From assembly GCA_022708055.1 (NCBI GenBank), contig JAKIZK010000015.1:1-35163 (forward strand): a DNA stretch of 35,163 nucleotides, given 5' to 3'. Shown piece by piece: positions 1 through 8,498 of this stretch (position 1 is the stretch's first letter; every line of letters begins with the position of its first letter). This DNA is from Bacteroidota bacterium. Its GTDB lineage: Bacteria > Bacteroidota > Bacteroidia > Chitinophagales > Chitinophagaceae. The notes beneath the pieces were generated by a model. That model saw nothing but the letters and a program-made list of their open reading frames with translations. It was not told where the DNA came from and made no database searches. The translations under genes were made by a program, and so were the position numbers.

Positions 1-208
1 TGATGCTGATGGTAGCTTTTGGAAAATGTCGTAGTAGTGAAAGCTTTACATCTTTGAAGTCAACGGTGGCGTTCAGTTGTTTGTTTATTTCTTTTTTTAC
101 TAATGCCTGCACCTGCTTTTTAAAAACTATTGGAATAATGAATAGCAGACCAATGAGTATGGCCAGCGCAATGACACTGATTTTTAATATTTTTTTCAGT
201 CGACGCAT
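1..208 (-). CDS. AsmA-family protein, N-terminal fragment (cut by window edge)
   Basis: Only the first 69 codons lie in the window; the gene continues past the left edge. The product opens with a basic stretch (MRRLKKILK), then one hydrophobic helix at about residues 9-28, then a segment with K-x-I-N-K-x-L-N-A-x-V-D-F and a following R-H-F-P-K-A motif. This layout (signal anchor, then the start of a beta-rich periplasmic domain with a conserved F-P) is typical of AsmA/TamB-like proteins, which are anchored in the inner membrane and linked to envelope lipid or outer-membrane homeostasis. The start is the ATG at 206-208, 58 nt downstream of the ABC exporter stop on the same strand, so the two may be co-transcribed. 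Family call is by motif memory; the domain body is not visible. Confidence 0.7.
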   Translation of the reverse strand, partial: MRRLKKILKISVIALAILIGLLFIIPIVFKKQVQALVKKEINKQLNATVDFKDVKLSLLRHFPKATISI

Positions 209-266
209 TTGTTATTGGTTTTTGCAAAGAAAAATTACGCCAACTTTTAGAATAATCCAGAAAAAT

Positions 267-2063
267 TTACCGCACTTCCTGCATTGCTACCAGTTTTTTG
301 TAAAAACCGTTTTGTTGTAGCAATTGCTCATGAGTACCTCTTTCTACGATTTTACCTTTTTGTAGTACAATTATCTCATCTGCATGGCGTATGGTGCTCA
401 GCCTGTGGGCAATAACGATACTGGTACGGTGCTGCATCATATTATTAATGGCATCTTGTACAAGTCGTTCGCTTTCGGTATCTAATGAAGAAGTAGCTTC
501 ATCTAAAATCAAAATAGGAGGATTTTTTAAAACAGCCCGGGCAATAGTTAATCTTTGTCTTTCACCTCCGCTTAGTTTGGCTCCTCTATCGCCGATATTG
601 GTATCATATTGCAGTTCTTTTTTCATGATGAAATCATGTGCATTGGCAATTTTTGCGGCATTCATGATTTCTTCAATGCTGGCATTATCGCTGCCCAATG
701 CGATGTTATTTGCAATTGTATCGTTGAACAAAATGGGTTCTTGTGTTACAATACTCATTTGACTGCGTATAGACTGTAATGAGTAGTCTTTAATATTCAA
801 TCCATCAATTAATAGTTCACCATCCGTTACATCATGAAAACGAGGAACCAAATCAGCCAGTGTAGATTTTCCTGCGCCACTGGAGCCTACAAGTGCTACT
901 GTTTTCCCTTTTTCTATTTGCAGATTGATGTTATCAAGTATAACCGCATCGTCGTATGCAAAACGAACATTGCGAAATTCAATTTTATCACTAAAGCCGG
1001 TAAGTTTTTTGCCATTTGGATTGTCATCTACGGTTACGGGTGTTTGTAGGACCTCTTCAATACGGCGGATAGCAGCCGAGCCTTTTCGCATATTACTAAA
1101 TGAGGTAGAAAGTGCTTTTGCAGGATTGATGATGTTGTAAAAAATGCCGAGATAGCCTAAGAAAACAGGAGCGGAAAGTAATTTATCATTTAATACTAAT
1201 CGGCCTCCAAAATAAAGTACAATGGTAAACAAAGTAACGCCCATTACTTCGGAAAGTGGCGAAGCCAGATCCCGCCGGTAGCCAATTTTATTTTTTGCTT
1301 CTAGTAATTCGTCATTTCCTTTTACAAAACGGCCTCTCAGAACTTTTTCAATATTAAATGCCTTTATTACCCTCAGGCTGCCCAATGTTTCTTCAATGGT
1401 GGAAAGTGTTTCACCCCATTTTACAGCCACAACACTGGAGTGCTTTTTCAAAGATTTTGTAATGCGGCCAATTACCAACCCCAGTACAGGAATGAGTATG
1501 AGAATAAATAAAGTGAGCGAAGGACTAATAATTAATAAAAAAGCAAGTGTGATAATAATGGTAAGCGGATCTCTTACCCATCCTTCCATACTGCCTACCA
1601 GTGAGCCTTCTACTTCGCCTATATCGGTAGTCATTCGGCTGAGTAAATCGCCTTTTCTTTTTTCATTGAAATATCCAATCGGCAGTTTCAAAACCTTATC
1701 ATAAACCTCTTCCCGCATATCGTTTACAATTCTGTTTTTGAGCGGGTTTAGAATATAATAGGAGAGATAAAGAAACAGGTTTTTGAAAATGATAAACAGA
1801 ATAATGAGCAGACAAATAATGCCCAGCTTGGCTATATTATCGTTGGCTGATAATGTTTCCAGCAGATGATTGATGGTTTTTAGTACTACATTACTATTCG
1901 TATTTACCGGGGTTTCCTTTAAAAAAATGAGTTGTAAAAAAGGCATCAACATTCCTATGGAAATCAACGAAAAAAAGATGCTGAGTATGGTACTTAAAAA
2001 ATAAAGGCCGATTTTGCCTTTGTATCGAGCCATATATTTGAAAACCCTTGCGTATTGCTTCAT
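267..2063 (-). CDS. ABC exporter, fused membrane and ATPase domains (MsbA-like)
   Basis: A 598-residue half-transporter: a six-helix membrane domain in the first ~330 residues, then an ATPase domain. Visible motifs are Walker A GSSGAGKS near residue 393, signature LSGGE near 497, Walker B ILILDE near 517-522 and the H-loop histidine in IAHRLST near 553. Such proteins dimerise in the inner membrane and flip or export lipids or other hydrophobic substrates; the MsbA/lipid A role is a family guess, since substrate cannot be read from sequence. I chose the ATG at 2061-2063 (MKQYARVFKYM) over an upstream in-frame start that would add 24 non-hydrophobic residues and nearly abut the divergent rbfA. 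A promoter-like TTACTTTGC lies on the minus strand about 25 nt upstream. Confidence 0.9.
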   Translation of the reverse strand: MKQYARVFKYMARYKGKIGLYFLSTILSIFFSLISIGMLMPFLQLIFLKETPVNTNSNVVLKTINHLLETLSANDNIAKLGIICLLIILFIIFKNLFLYLSYYILNPLKNRIVNDMREEVYDKVLKLPIGYFNEKRKGDLLSRMTTDIGEVEGSLVGSMEGWVRDPLTIIITLAFLLIISPSLTLFILILIPVLGLVIGRITKSLKKHSSVVAVKWGETLSTIEETLGSLRVIKAFNIEKVLRGRFVKGNDELLEAKNKIGYRRDLASPLSEVMGVTLFTIVLYFGGRLVLNDKLLSAPVFLGYLGIFYNIINPAKALSTSFSNMRKGSAAIRRIEEVLQTPVTVDDNPNGKKLTGFSDKIEFRNVRFAYDDAVILDNINLQIEKGKTVALVGSSGAGKSTLADLVPRFHDVTDGELLIDGLNIKDYSLQSIRSQMSIVTQEPILFNDTIANNIALGSDNASIEEIMNAAKIANAHDFIMKKELQYDTNIGDRGAKLSGGERQRLTIARAVLKNPPILILDEATSSLDTESERLVQDAINNMMQHRTSIVIAHRLSTIRHADEIIVLQKGKIVERGTHEQLLQQNGFYKKLVAMQEVR

Positions 2064-2141
2064 GAGTAGTATATCAATTAAACGGAGCAAAGTAACTAAT
2101 TTTACCCCGTCTGCCGAAGGTAAATAAGGCAACATACAAAA

Positions 2142-2522
2142 ATGGAAGAAGGAAAAAGACAGAAACAGATAGCAGGACTGCTCAATGAAGAGATGAACCT
2201 GATTTTTCAGCGGTTGGGACTAAACATGATAGCCGGAGGAATGGTTTCCATTTCTTCGGTTAAGGTAACCCCCGATTTACTGGAAGCCCGCTTTTATCTT
2301 AGTTTTTTTAAAGTGGAGGATGTCGATGCCGCTTTGCACAAAATTGAAAACCTGCATCATGAAATAAAAAAGGAGCTGGCGGCTAAGGTAAGACACCAGT
2401 TGCGCAGCATACCCGTGTTGAAGTTTTTTAAGGACGACACGTTGGATCATGTTTTCAAAATGGAAGAAATCTTTAAAAAAATAGAACAGGAGCGGGGAGA
2501 TAATAACCAGAAGAAAGGTTAG
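2142..2522 (+). CDS. rbfA: Ribosome-binding factor A
   Basis: A 126-residue protein of the usual RbfA size with the KH-like fold pattern: R-Q-x-Q-I-A at the N-terminus, I-S-S-V-K-V-T-P-D-L in the middle and the LRSIPVLKFFKDDTLD block, matching the conserved R-x-x-P-x-L-x-F-x-x-D of the family. RbfA binds the 30S subunit and helps 16S rRNA 5'-end maturation, particularly in the cold. It is divergent from the ABC exporter with 78 nt between starts and is followed 27 nt later by the permease gene, suggesting an operon with the downstream lipoprotein system. Confidence 0.92.
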   Translation: MEEGKRQKQIAGLLNEEMNLIFQRLGLNMIAGGMVSISSVKVTPDLLEARFYLSFFKVEDVDAALHKIENLHHEIKKELAAKVRHQLRSIPVLKFFKDDTLDHVFKMEEIFKKIEQERGDNNQKKG

Positions 2523-2549
2523 CAATTGTAAGAAAATTATAAATCTGAA

Positions 2550-3788
2550 ATTCTGAAATCCATTAATTTTTTATTTGCCTGGCGTTATTTTAAAGCCAAA
2601 AAGTCAACCAATGCTATTAACATCATTGCATGGGTAAGCATGGGTGCGATTGTCATTGGCACTGCTGCTTTAATATTAGTGTTAAGTGTATTTAATGGTT
2701 TTGAAAGTTTAGTAAAATCTCTTTATTCCGAATTTTATACTGATTTAAAAATTGTACCGGCTACCGGAAAAAATTTTACACTTACGGCTGCACAGTTACA
2801 GCAACTTAAGGGCATCAACGGTATTCGTAATTTTTCATTGATTGCCGAAGAAAAAGCATTGATTCAAAACGGGCAATATCAATCGGTGGTTTTTTTAAAA
2901 GGGGTGGATGAAAATTATCGATATACAACAGGTGTTTCATCTTTTTTAGTAAATCATGCCGAGTATGATATAGGCAATAGCGAGTCGCCCAAATTAATAG
3001 TTGGCGAAGGTGTGGAAAATGCATTGGGCATAAGAGCGGATGCCAATATTTTTTTATTAAACGTGTATCTGCCCCGCAAAAGCAATACAGAATTGCTTAA
3101 TGCTTATGAGGATATCAGCAGCGATACGGTGCGTACATCGGCAGCGTTTAAGATTCAACAGGACTTTGATAATAAATATTGCATCACCAATATCGATTTT
3201 GTAAAACGGGCTTTGAAATTTGCTGCCGATGAATATACCGGAGTGGAAATAGCCGTTAATGAAAAAGCAGACCCCGATGTGTTGAAAAATGAAATCAGAA
3301 AAATTTTAGGAGCCGGATATCTGGTGCTTAATAAATACGAACAAAACAAAGGTCTTTATTCAGTAATGTCAGTTGAAAGGTGGTTTGTTTACGGCATTCT
3401 GTGCCTCATTCTGGTGGTGGCAGCCTTTACTATGATTGGTGCTCTTACCATGCTGGTTTTAGAAAAGCAAAAAGACATTAGTGTGTTACAATCATTGGGA
3501 GCCGGCAAAAAATTAATTCAGAAAATATTTTTAACCGAAGGGATGTTGCTGGCCATCATTGGCGGTGTAGTGGGAATGTTATTGGCGCTGGGTATTGTTA
3601 TTTTGCAAATGAAGACACATTTTATACCCTTAACTGGTGGTTCGTTTTTGATTGATTATTTTCCGGTCAAGCTCAGGCTGTTCGATTTTCTTTTGGTAAG
3701 TGTCACCGTTTTTGTAATCGCTTTTATTGCCGCCTGGATACCCTCTAAAAAAGCTGCTTCGCAAAATTTTTCTTTGAGAAGCGAATAG
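2550..3788 (+). CDS. LolC/LolE-type FtsX-family permease, probable non-ATG start
   Basis: A FtsX/MacB-fold permease resembling the membrane subunit of lipoprotein-release ABC systems: an N-terminal helix with the family block NAINIIAWVS followed by TAALILVLSVFNGFE, a periplasmic domain of roughly 200 residues, then three hydrophobic helices from about residue 277 with the intervening E-K-Q-K-D-I-S-V-L-Q-S-L-G-A loop. The first in-frame ATG (2640) would begin inside the first conserved helix and delete the A-W-R-Y-F-K-A-K-K segment that the family carries. That segment is encoded in frame upstream, back to a stop at 2529-2531, with no ATG, GTG or TTG available, so I place the start at ATT 2550 (or CTG 2553), behind an A-rich stretch. 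This gives 412 residues, the normal family length. No ATPase gene is adjacent. The next gene starts immediately after the stop. Confidence 0.8.
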   Translation: MLKSINFLFAWRYFKAKKSTNAINIIAWVSMGAIVIGTAALILVLSVFNGFESLVKSLYSEFYTDLKIVPATGKNFTLTAAQLQQLKGINGIRNFSLIAEEKALIQNGQYQSVVFLKGVDENYRYTTGVSSFLVNHAEYDIGNSESPKLIVGEGVENALGIRADANIFLLNVYLPRKSNTELLNAYEDISSDTVRTSAAFKIQQDFDNKYCITNIDFVKRALKFAADEYTGVEIAVNEKADPDVLKNEIRKILGAGYLVLNKYEQNKGLYSVMSVERWFVYGILCLILVVAAFTMIGALTMLVLEKQKDISVLQSLGAGKKLIQKIFLTEGMLLAIIGGVVGMLLALGIVILQMKTHFIPLTGGSFLIDYFPVKLRLFDFLLVSVTVFVIAFIAAWIPSKKAASQNFSLRSE

Positions 3789-4514
3789 ATGTTATTAGAT
3801 TGCTTTCATTATTTTAAATATTTACTTATGACTAAGCATGTACGAAAAACCGGATACTTGACTTTATGTATGCTATTTTTTTCAATTTTACTTTCCGGTT
3901 GTCTTACTTCGGCAAAGCTGGATAAGTATGTTGCTAAACAGTACAACAATGAACTTCCAAAAGTGACAAAGAAAAAGAAAGAGGGCATAGAAGTAACGAC
4001 AGCATTAAAAGAAGGCGATTTGCATATTTCAAATACAACCTATAAGACAGACAAGTTGCTGCCACTCATTGTGTATTGGAAATACAATCATCGGCAAAGC
4101 TGTTCGCTCAATTCAAAAATTGCAATGACGCATTTTACAAATGCAGTTTACAGTCAGGCCACAAAAACATTTACCGATAAACTAAATGGCCGCAAATTGG
4201 AATTGACATTAGATCAGGCACCCACCACATTTTCGTTAGTAGCAAAGGAAAATGTTATATGGCTAATTTATGCTTTCAGCTGGGCAAAATTTTATGTAGA
4301 GCCTGACAAAAAGGACTTAATCGTTTCCTACAAATTGAGCGGCGCGGAAGGCGAAAAAACCGGGAAAATTACAGTGAAGAATAATGACAGCAATGTGGGG
4401 CTTCGGTATTTTCAATCATGGAAATCGGCTACTTCAGAATATCTTACTTTTTATAATTCAAATATGAATTATCTGGCTTCAAGCTTTATGAAGGAACTTG
4501 CAAAGGAACTTTAA
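3789..4514 (+). CDS. Hypothetical lipoprotein
   Basis: I do not recognise a named family. The N-terminus is a lipoprotein signal: basic residues, a hydrophobic run and the lipobox LLSGC, with the lipidated cysteine at residue 38, or residue 25 if translation starts at the internal ATG 3828, which gives a more ordinary signal length. The mature part (~200 residues) is soluble, without repeats, and has alternating beta-like segments. The first ATG abuts the stop of the LolC/E-like permease, so the two are almost certainly translationally coupled; being next to a lipoprotein-sorting permease, it may be a client or helper, but that is inference. The segment from here to the convergent transketolase gene holds no clear terminator. 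Confidence 0.75.
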   Translation: MLLDCFHYFKYLLMTKHVRKTGYLTLCMLFFSILLSGCLTSAKLDKYVAKQYNNELPKVTKKKKEGIEVTTALKEGDLHISNTTYKTDKLLPLIVYWKYNHRQSCSLNSKIAMTHFTNAVYSQATKTFTDKLNGRKLELTLDQAPTTFSLVAKENVIWLIYAFSWAKFYVEPDKKDLIVSYKLSGAEGEKTGKITVKNNDSNVGLRYFQSWKSATSEYLTFYNSNMNYLASSFMKELAKEL

Positions 4515-4600
4515 TGCTGAAAAATTTCAAATTGCATTTTATCCATCTTGCATAAACGATAAAGGAAAATGCTACATTATTCGAGTCGCAGAGTTATGAT

Positions 4601-5434
4601 TTAATAATCGCCAAGCGTTTCCGGTAATTGTGCCAGCGCACTTGCCAGTTGTTCATCATTTGGGGCAATGCCATGCCACTCGTGATGTCCTTCCATAAAG
4701 TCAACCCCCTTGCCCATGATGGTGTGCATCATAATACCAATGGGTTTTCCCTGGCCGGTTAATGTTTTGGCTTTTTCAAGAGTAGCAACCAGTTCATCCA
4801 TATTGTTGCCATTAGTTTCTAAAGTTTCCCACCCAAAGGCGTCAAATTTTTGGCGGATATTGCCTAAAGAAAGTACTTGATTGGTAGTGCCATCTATCTG
4901 CTGACCATTCCAGTCGATGGTAGCGATAAGATTGTCAACTTTATGATGCGCTGCAAACATGGCAGCTTCCCATATTTGTCCTTCCTGAAGCTCGCCATCG
5001 CCATGCAAGCTGAAGACAAGCCCCTTATCCTTGTTTAATTTTTTAGCCATAGCTGCACCATTTGCCACGCTAAGGCCCTGGCCTAAAGAGCCTGAAGCCA
5101 CCCTCACGCCGGGAAGATGTTCATGCGTTGTTGGATGTCCCTGTAATCTGGAATCAATTCTTCTAAAAGTTGAAAGTTCTTTAATATCAAAATATCCAGA
5201 TCTTGCTAATACAGCGTAAAATAATGGAGAAATATGACCATTGGAAAGGAAAAAAACATCTTCATCCATTGCATCCATATTAAAAGCAGGATTGTGCTTC
5301 ATAATTTTAAAATACAATGCAGTAAGAAAATCGGCACAACCTAATGATCCACCCGGATGACCGCTATTGGCTCCATGTACCATTCTTACAATATCACGAC
5401 GAACTTGTGTTGCAATTTTTATTAATTCAGGCAT
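4601..5434 (-). CDS. Transketolase, N-terminal (TPP-binding) subunit
   Basis: A 277-residue protein matching only the first half of a full transketolase. It has the substrate-phosphate motif N-S-G-H-P-G-G at residues 23-29, the TPP/Mg motif G-D-G-E-L-Q-E-G-Q at 145-153 and N176 of the TPP-binding ID-W-N-G segment. The pyrimidine-binding and C-terminal domains are absent, as in split transketolases of many bacteria, where a second gene encodes them. The enzyme moves two-carbon units between sugar phosphates in the pentose phosphate pathway. The partner half is not next to it: downstream is the convergent lipoprotein gene and upstream is the divergent MraY-like gene. Product assignment is firm; the location of its partner is unknown. 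Confidence 0.93.
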   Translation of the reverse strand: MPELIKIATQVRRDIVRMVHGANSGHPGGSLGCADFLTALYFKIMKHNPAFNMDAMDEDVFFLSNGHISPLFYAVLARSGYFDIKELSTFRRIDSRLQGHPTTHEHLPGVRVASGSLGQGLSVANGAAMAKKLNKDKGLVFSLHGDGELQEGQIWEAAMFAAHHKVDNLIATIDWNGQQIDGTTNQVLSLGNIRQKFDAFGWETLETNGNNMDELVATLEKAKTLTGQGKPIGIMMHTIMGKGVDFMEGHHEWHGIAPNDEQLASALAQLPETLGDY

Positions 5435-5486
5435 AATACTTGTTGATTTTTAAACTTTTAGTATCTTGCCGGCTCAAATACCGGAT

Positions 5487-5509
5487 GATTGCAAAAGTGC
5501 AATCTTTTT
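5487..5509 (+). terminator. Hairpin plus T-tract in a divergent intergenic gap
   Basis: Perfect 7-bp stem GATTGCA/TGCAATC with loop AAAG, immediately followed by TTTTT on the plus strand. It looks like an intrinsic terminator, but on this strand no gene ends nearby: it lies between the divergent starts of the transketolase and the MraY-like genes, so it would act on antisense or leader transcripts. Confidence 0.45.
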
Positions 5510-5647
5510 GGATATAAACCTTGTTCTATCGCCGAACCAGCAAAAATTTATTCTTACCTGTGTCCGGAATTTTAAACCAACCTTAAAATCTGTTGTCCTG
5601 GCAAAGAACTGTTGAAGAAATTTAGAAACTGAAAAACAATTGATTTC

Positions 5648-6793
5648 ATGTTTGGCCTTGATATATTACTAACTGCTTCGGTAGCCTTTATCATCACATT
5701 TCTTTCAATACCTGTGGTAATGCAGGTAGCAGAAAAAAAGAAATTATATGATATCCCCGACGAAAGAAAATTGCACACCAGATTAATTGCTTCGCTGGGT
5801 GGAGTTGGAATTTTTGCAGGTTTTATATTAGCTTCACTTTTATCTATTCAGGGCAGTATCAATCCCGAGTTTCAGGCATATTTTGCGGCAGCAATTGTTA
5901 TTTTCTTTTTGGGATTGAAGGATGATATCATGATATTATCGGCCTCAAAGAAATTTGTAGGTCAATTACTTGCCGCCAGTATTATTATTCATTTGGGCGA
6001 TTTAAGACTAGATAGCCTGCATGGCCTTTTTGGTGTTGAAAAAGTTTCAGAAGGTTTTGGATTAGCTATTACCTATCTTACGATTATCGTTGTCATGAAC
6101 TCTTTTAATTTGATTGATGGCGTTGATGGTTTGGCTGCAAGTCTGGGTATTTTGAGTATGATTGTTTTCGGCATTTATTTCTTTTTTGCCGATATGCAGG
6201 CTTACGCCCTGCTTTCATTTGCAATGGCAGGCAGCCTTACCGCTTTTATTATTTTTAATCACCACCCCGCAAAAATTTTTATGGGCGACTCCGGATCCTT
6301 GATGGTAGGGATGATAAACTCAATACTGGTAATAAAATTTATTTTGGTAGCAGATAAGCCATTGGCTACTGTACCCATGAACGCTGTGGTGGCAATCGGT
6401 TTTGCCATCCTTATTGTTCCGTTACTTGATACCCTCAGAGTTTTTAGTGTAAGGATTATAAATGGTCGTTCTCCCTTCAGCCCCGATCGTAATCATATCC
6501 ATCATTTATTGCTGGATAGAGGTCTTAATCATGCCGCTGTAACTTTTACCTGTGTTGCTATTAATGTGCTTTTTATTTTGTTGGCTTATTTCGGGCAACC
6601 GCTGGGACCCAACTATTTGCTGTTTATCATGCTATCCATAGCATTCTCAGGACTTGGAGTACTTTACTACCAAAAAGCCAGAAAACGCCTTGTTGTATCA
6701 AAAGATATTAACGGAAAGGTTGAAATTAAAAGGACATCTAAAATATTTGACCTTACAAAAAAGCAAAAAGCAAAAGCAGCTTCAGATAATTAA
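5648..6793 (+). CDS. MraY/WecA-family polyprenyl-phosphate sugar-1-phosphate transferase
   Basis: A multi-pass membrane protein of 381 residues carrying the landmarks of the family: D-I-P-D-E-R-K-L-H-T plus L-G-G-V-G near the N-terminus, F-L-G-L-K-D-D (catalytic aspartate pair), N-S-F-N-L-I-D-G-V-D-G-L-A, F-M-G-D-S-G-S and H-I-H-H near the C-terminal third. These enzymes move a sugar-1-phosphate from a UDP-sugar to undecaprenyl phosphate, starting lipid-linked glycan synthesis. The H-x-H-H loop and the neighbourhood (no mur genes) favour a WecA/TagO-type transferase for surface polysaccharide over the peptidoglycan MraY. It stands alone, 76 nt before frr. Confidence 0.88.
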   Translation: MFGLDILLTASVAFIITFLSIPVVMQVAEKKKLYDIPDERKLHTRLIASLGGVGIFAGFILASLLSIQGSINPEFQAYFAAAIVIFFLGLKDDIMILSASKKFVGQLLAASIIIHLGDLRLDSLHGLFGVEKVSEGFGLAITYLTIIVVMNSFNLIDGVDGLAASLGILSMIVFGIYFFFADMQAYALLSFAMAGSLTAFIIFNHHPAKIFMGDSGSLMVGMINSILVIKFILVADKPLATVPMNAVVAIGFAILIVPLLDTLRVFSVRIINGRSPFSPDRNHIHHLLLDRGLNHAAVTFTCVAINVLFILLAYFGQPLGPNYLLFIMLSIAFSGLGVLYYQKARKRLVVSKDINGKVEIKRTSKIFDLTKKQKAKAASDN

Positions 6794-6830
6794 TACCCCG
6801 GACAGGTGTTCTCATTTCATTTCTCTTTGT

Positions 6831-6838
6831 TAGTTTTG
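6831..6838 (+). promoter_or_regulatory. Candidate -7 promoter box for frr
   Basis: TAGTTTTG matches the Bacteroidota vegetative -7 consensus TAnnTTTG exactly. The -33 region about 20 nt upstream is weak (TGTT). It would start a transcript roughly 25-30 nt before the frr ATG. Confidence 0.45.
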
Positions 6839-6869
6839 TGTTTGGCTTAAAATCAAAATATTTTTTTGT

Positions 6870-7433
6870 ATGACAGAAGAGTTGGCATTCATTTTATCCA
6901 CTGCGGATGATAGTATGAAAAAGGCAATTAATCATTTAGAAACTGAACTGATTAAAATAAGAGCTGGAAAAGCAAATCCTCAAATGATTGATGGAATAAT
7001 GGTGGATTACTACGGTTCGCCTATGCCCATAAATCAGGTGGCCAATATTAGTGTGATGGATGCCCGCACTTTAAGCATTCAACCCTGGGAAAAAAATATG
7101 TTGCAACCCATAGAGCGGGCAATTATTGCAGCCAATATTGGTATTACTCCTCAAAACGATGGTGCTTTGATTCGGCTTTTTCTGCCACCGCTTACCGAAG
7201 AGAGAAGAAAAGAACTGGTAAAAAAATGTCAGGGTGAAGGCGAACATTCCAAGATTGCTATCCGCAATATCAGGAGGGATGCCATTGAACATATTAAAAA
7301 ACTTCAGAAAAACGGACTTAGTGAGGATGCAGCCAAAGATGCAGAAGCAGATATGCAACAGATAACGGATAAGTTTACTGCTCAAGTAGAAAAACATTTG
7401 GATGCTAAAGAGAAAGAAATAATGTCTGTTTAA
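6870..7433 (+). CDS. frr: Ribosome recycling factor
   Basis: A 187-residue protein of standard RRF length. It shows the N-terminal D-D-S-M-K-K-A block, the L-x-K-I-R-A-G-K-A-N-P motif, the P-I-N-Q-V-A-N-I-S-V-x-D-A-R segment of domain II, and the closing L-P-P-L-T-E-E-R-R-K-E-L-V-K helix. With EF-G it splits post-termination 70S ribosomes. The usual partner pyrH is not adjacent; the gene has its own promoter-like box. Its stop codon shares the palindrome TTAA (7430-7433) with the stop of the convergent permease gene. Confidence 0.97.
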   Translation: MTEELAFILSTADDSMKKAINHLETELIKIRAGKANPQMIDGIMVDYYGSPMPINQVANISVMDARTLSIQPWEKNMLQPIERAIIAANIGITPQNDGALIRLFLPPLTEERRKELVKKCQGEGEHSKIAIRNIRRDAIEHIKKLQKNGLSEDAAKDAEADMQQITDKFTAQVEKHLDAKEKEIMSV

Positions 7434-8359
7434 TCTGTGACTATAGTTTTTTTCACTTTTGTCGCAGTATAAATTCCCAGAAGAATTATCAGCAATCCCA
7501 ATAAAGTTAAAACATCAACTTTTTCGCCATTTACCCATCCCCAAAATTGTGCAATAAAAGGAATGCCATAAGTGACCATGCTGGCAAAAAGATAACCTGC
7601 CTGCTGCATCAACTTATAAAATAATAAAGAAGCAACAGTAGTGCCTATTATTCCTAAAGTAACCGAGGCAAGTGTGGCTATTATGTATTTTGACTCACTA
7701 AGCGGCAATGAAAAATAACCCGATAAAAATAAAGCGATAAAAGCAGGGATTACCAATGAAGCAAACGCAATCACTGCTACAGCCAGCGGATGTGTATTTG
7801 CCATTACTTTATCTACCATATTTACATTTAGCCCATAAAAAAAAGTGGCTAACACACAAAACCAGGCAAAGCTTACATTACCTAATGAATTGCGACCATG
7901 GTCACTCCAGTTAAAATAAAAAACGAGTGCACTCCCAATAAATGCAATGAGAATACCCTTTAATGCCTGCGAAGTTATCTGCTTGCTAAAAAAAAATGCA
8001 GCTACTATAATTACAAATATGGGTGTGAGGCTATTGAGTGTGCCCGCAAAGGCGCCATCAATTTTTGTTTCGGCCAGCGTAAATAAAAATGCAGGAATCA
8101 ACGAACCTAATAGACCTGAGAGTGCAATGTAACGAAGATCAGCAGCAGCAATTTTCTTTAAATATCGGGGCACAAAAGGAACTAATACTAAGCCGGCAGA
8201 TACCAAACGCAACGATGCTACCTGCCAGGAGGAAAGTATGGGTTTTGATAAATCATGATTTTCAAATAAACCCAATTTCATCAACTCGAAACTACTACCC
8301 CAAATAAAAGAAATCAAAATAAACAAACCCCATTTCGAAAATGTCAAACTGTTTTTCAT
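7430..8359 (-). CDS. EamA/DMT-family transporter
   Basis: A 309-residue protein with about ten hydrophobic helices arranged as two EamA repeats, each of about five helices. The N-terminal I-W-G-S-S-F motif and the middle L-N-S-L-T-P-I-F segment (repeat 1) are typical of drug/metabolite permeases; the second repeat closes with a conserved loop before E-K-V-D and a final helix pair. Substrate cannot be predicted. It is convergent with frr, overlapping by the 4-nt TTAA that supplies both stop codons. Its start is the ATG at 8357-8359; a promoter-like element lies just a few bases upstream, implying a very short leader. Confidence 0.88.
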   Translation of the reverse strand: MKNSLTFSKWGLFILISFIWGSSFELMKLGLFENHDLSKPILSSWQVASLRLVSAGLVLVPFVPRYLKKIAAADLRYIALSGLLGSLIPAFLFTLAETKIDGAFAGTLNSLTPIFVIIVAAFFFSKQITSQALKGILIAFIGSALVFYFNWSDHGRNSLGNVSFAWFCVLATFFYGLNVNMVDKVMANTHPLAVAVIAFASLVIPAFIALFLSGYFSLPLSESKYIIATLASVTLGIIGTTVASLLFYKLMQQAGYLFASMVTYGIPFIAQFWGWVNGEKVDVLTLLGLLIILLGIYTATKVKKTIVTD

Positions 8360-8366
8360 GGTGGCG

Positions 8367-8396
8367 CAAAGTTGTGAAAAAGCAACTACTTCACAA
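8367..8396 (-). promoter_or_regulatory. Candidate eamA-gene promoter overlapped by an inverted repeat
   Basis: On the minus strand CAACTTTG (one mismatch to TAnnTTTG) lies at 8367-8374 and a TTG -33 element at 8394-8396, separated by 19 nt. A perfect 7-bp inverted repeat TTGTGAA/TTCACAA (8372-8378 and 8390-8396) covers the -33 element and spacer, so a dimeric repressor could act there. The predicted start lies only a few bases before the ATG. Confidence 0.4.
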
Positions 8397-8498
8397 TCTT
8401 TTTATGATGGATACTTAGAATGTGTAAAAATATTTATGCCTGTTTTATTTTATTGTTTACTTTCAATTCTTAAATAATTTAGAAATCAATTTTTTTTT

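Noticed and set aside
267-2135. Longer ABC exporter start at 2135
   Set aside because: It would add a non-conserved stretch, nearly abut the divergent rbfA start, and leave no room for promoters.
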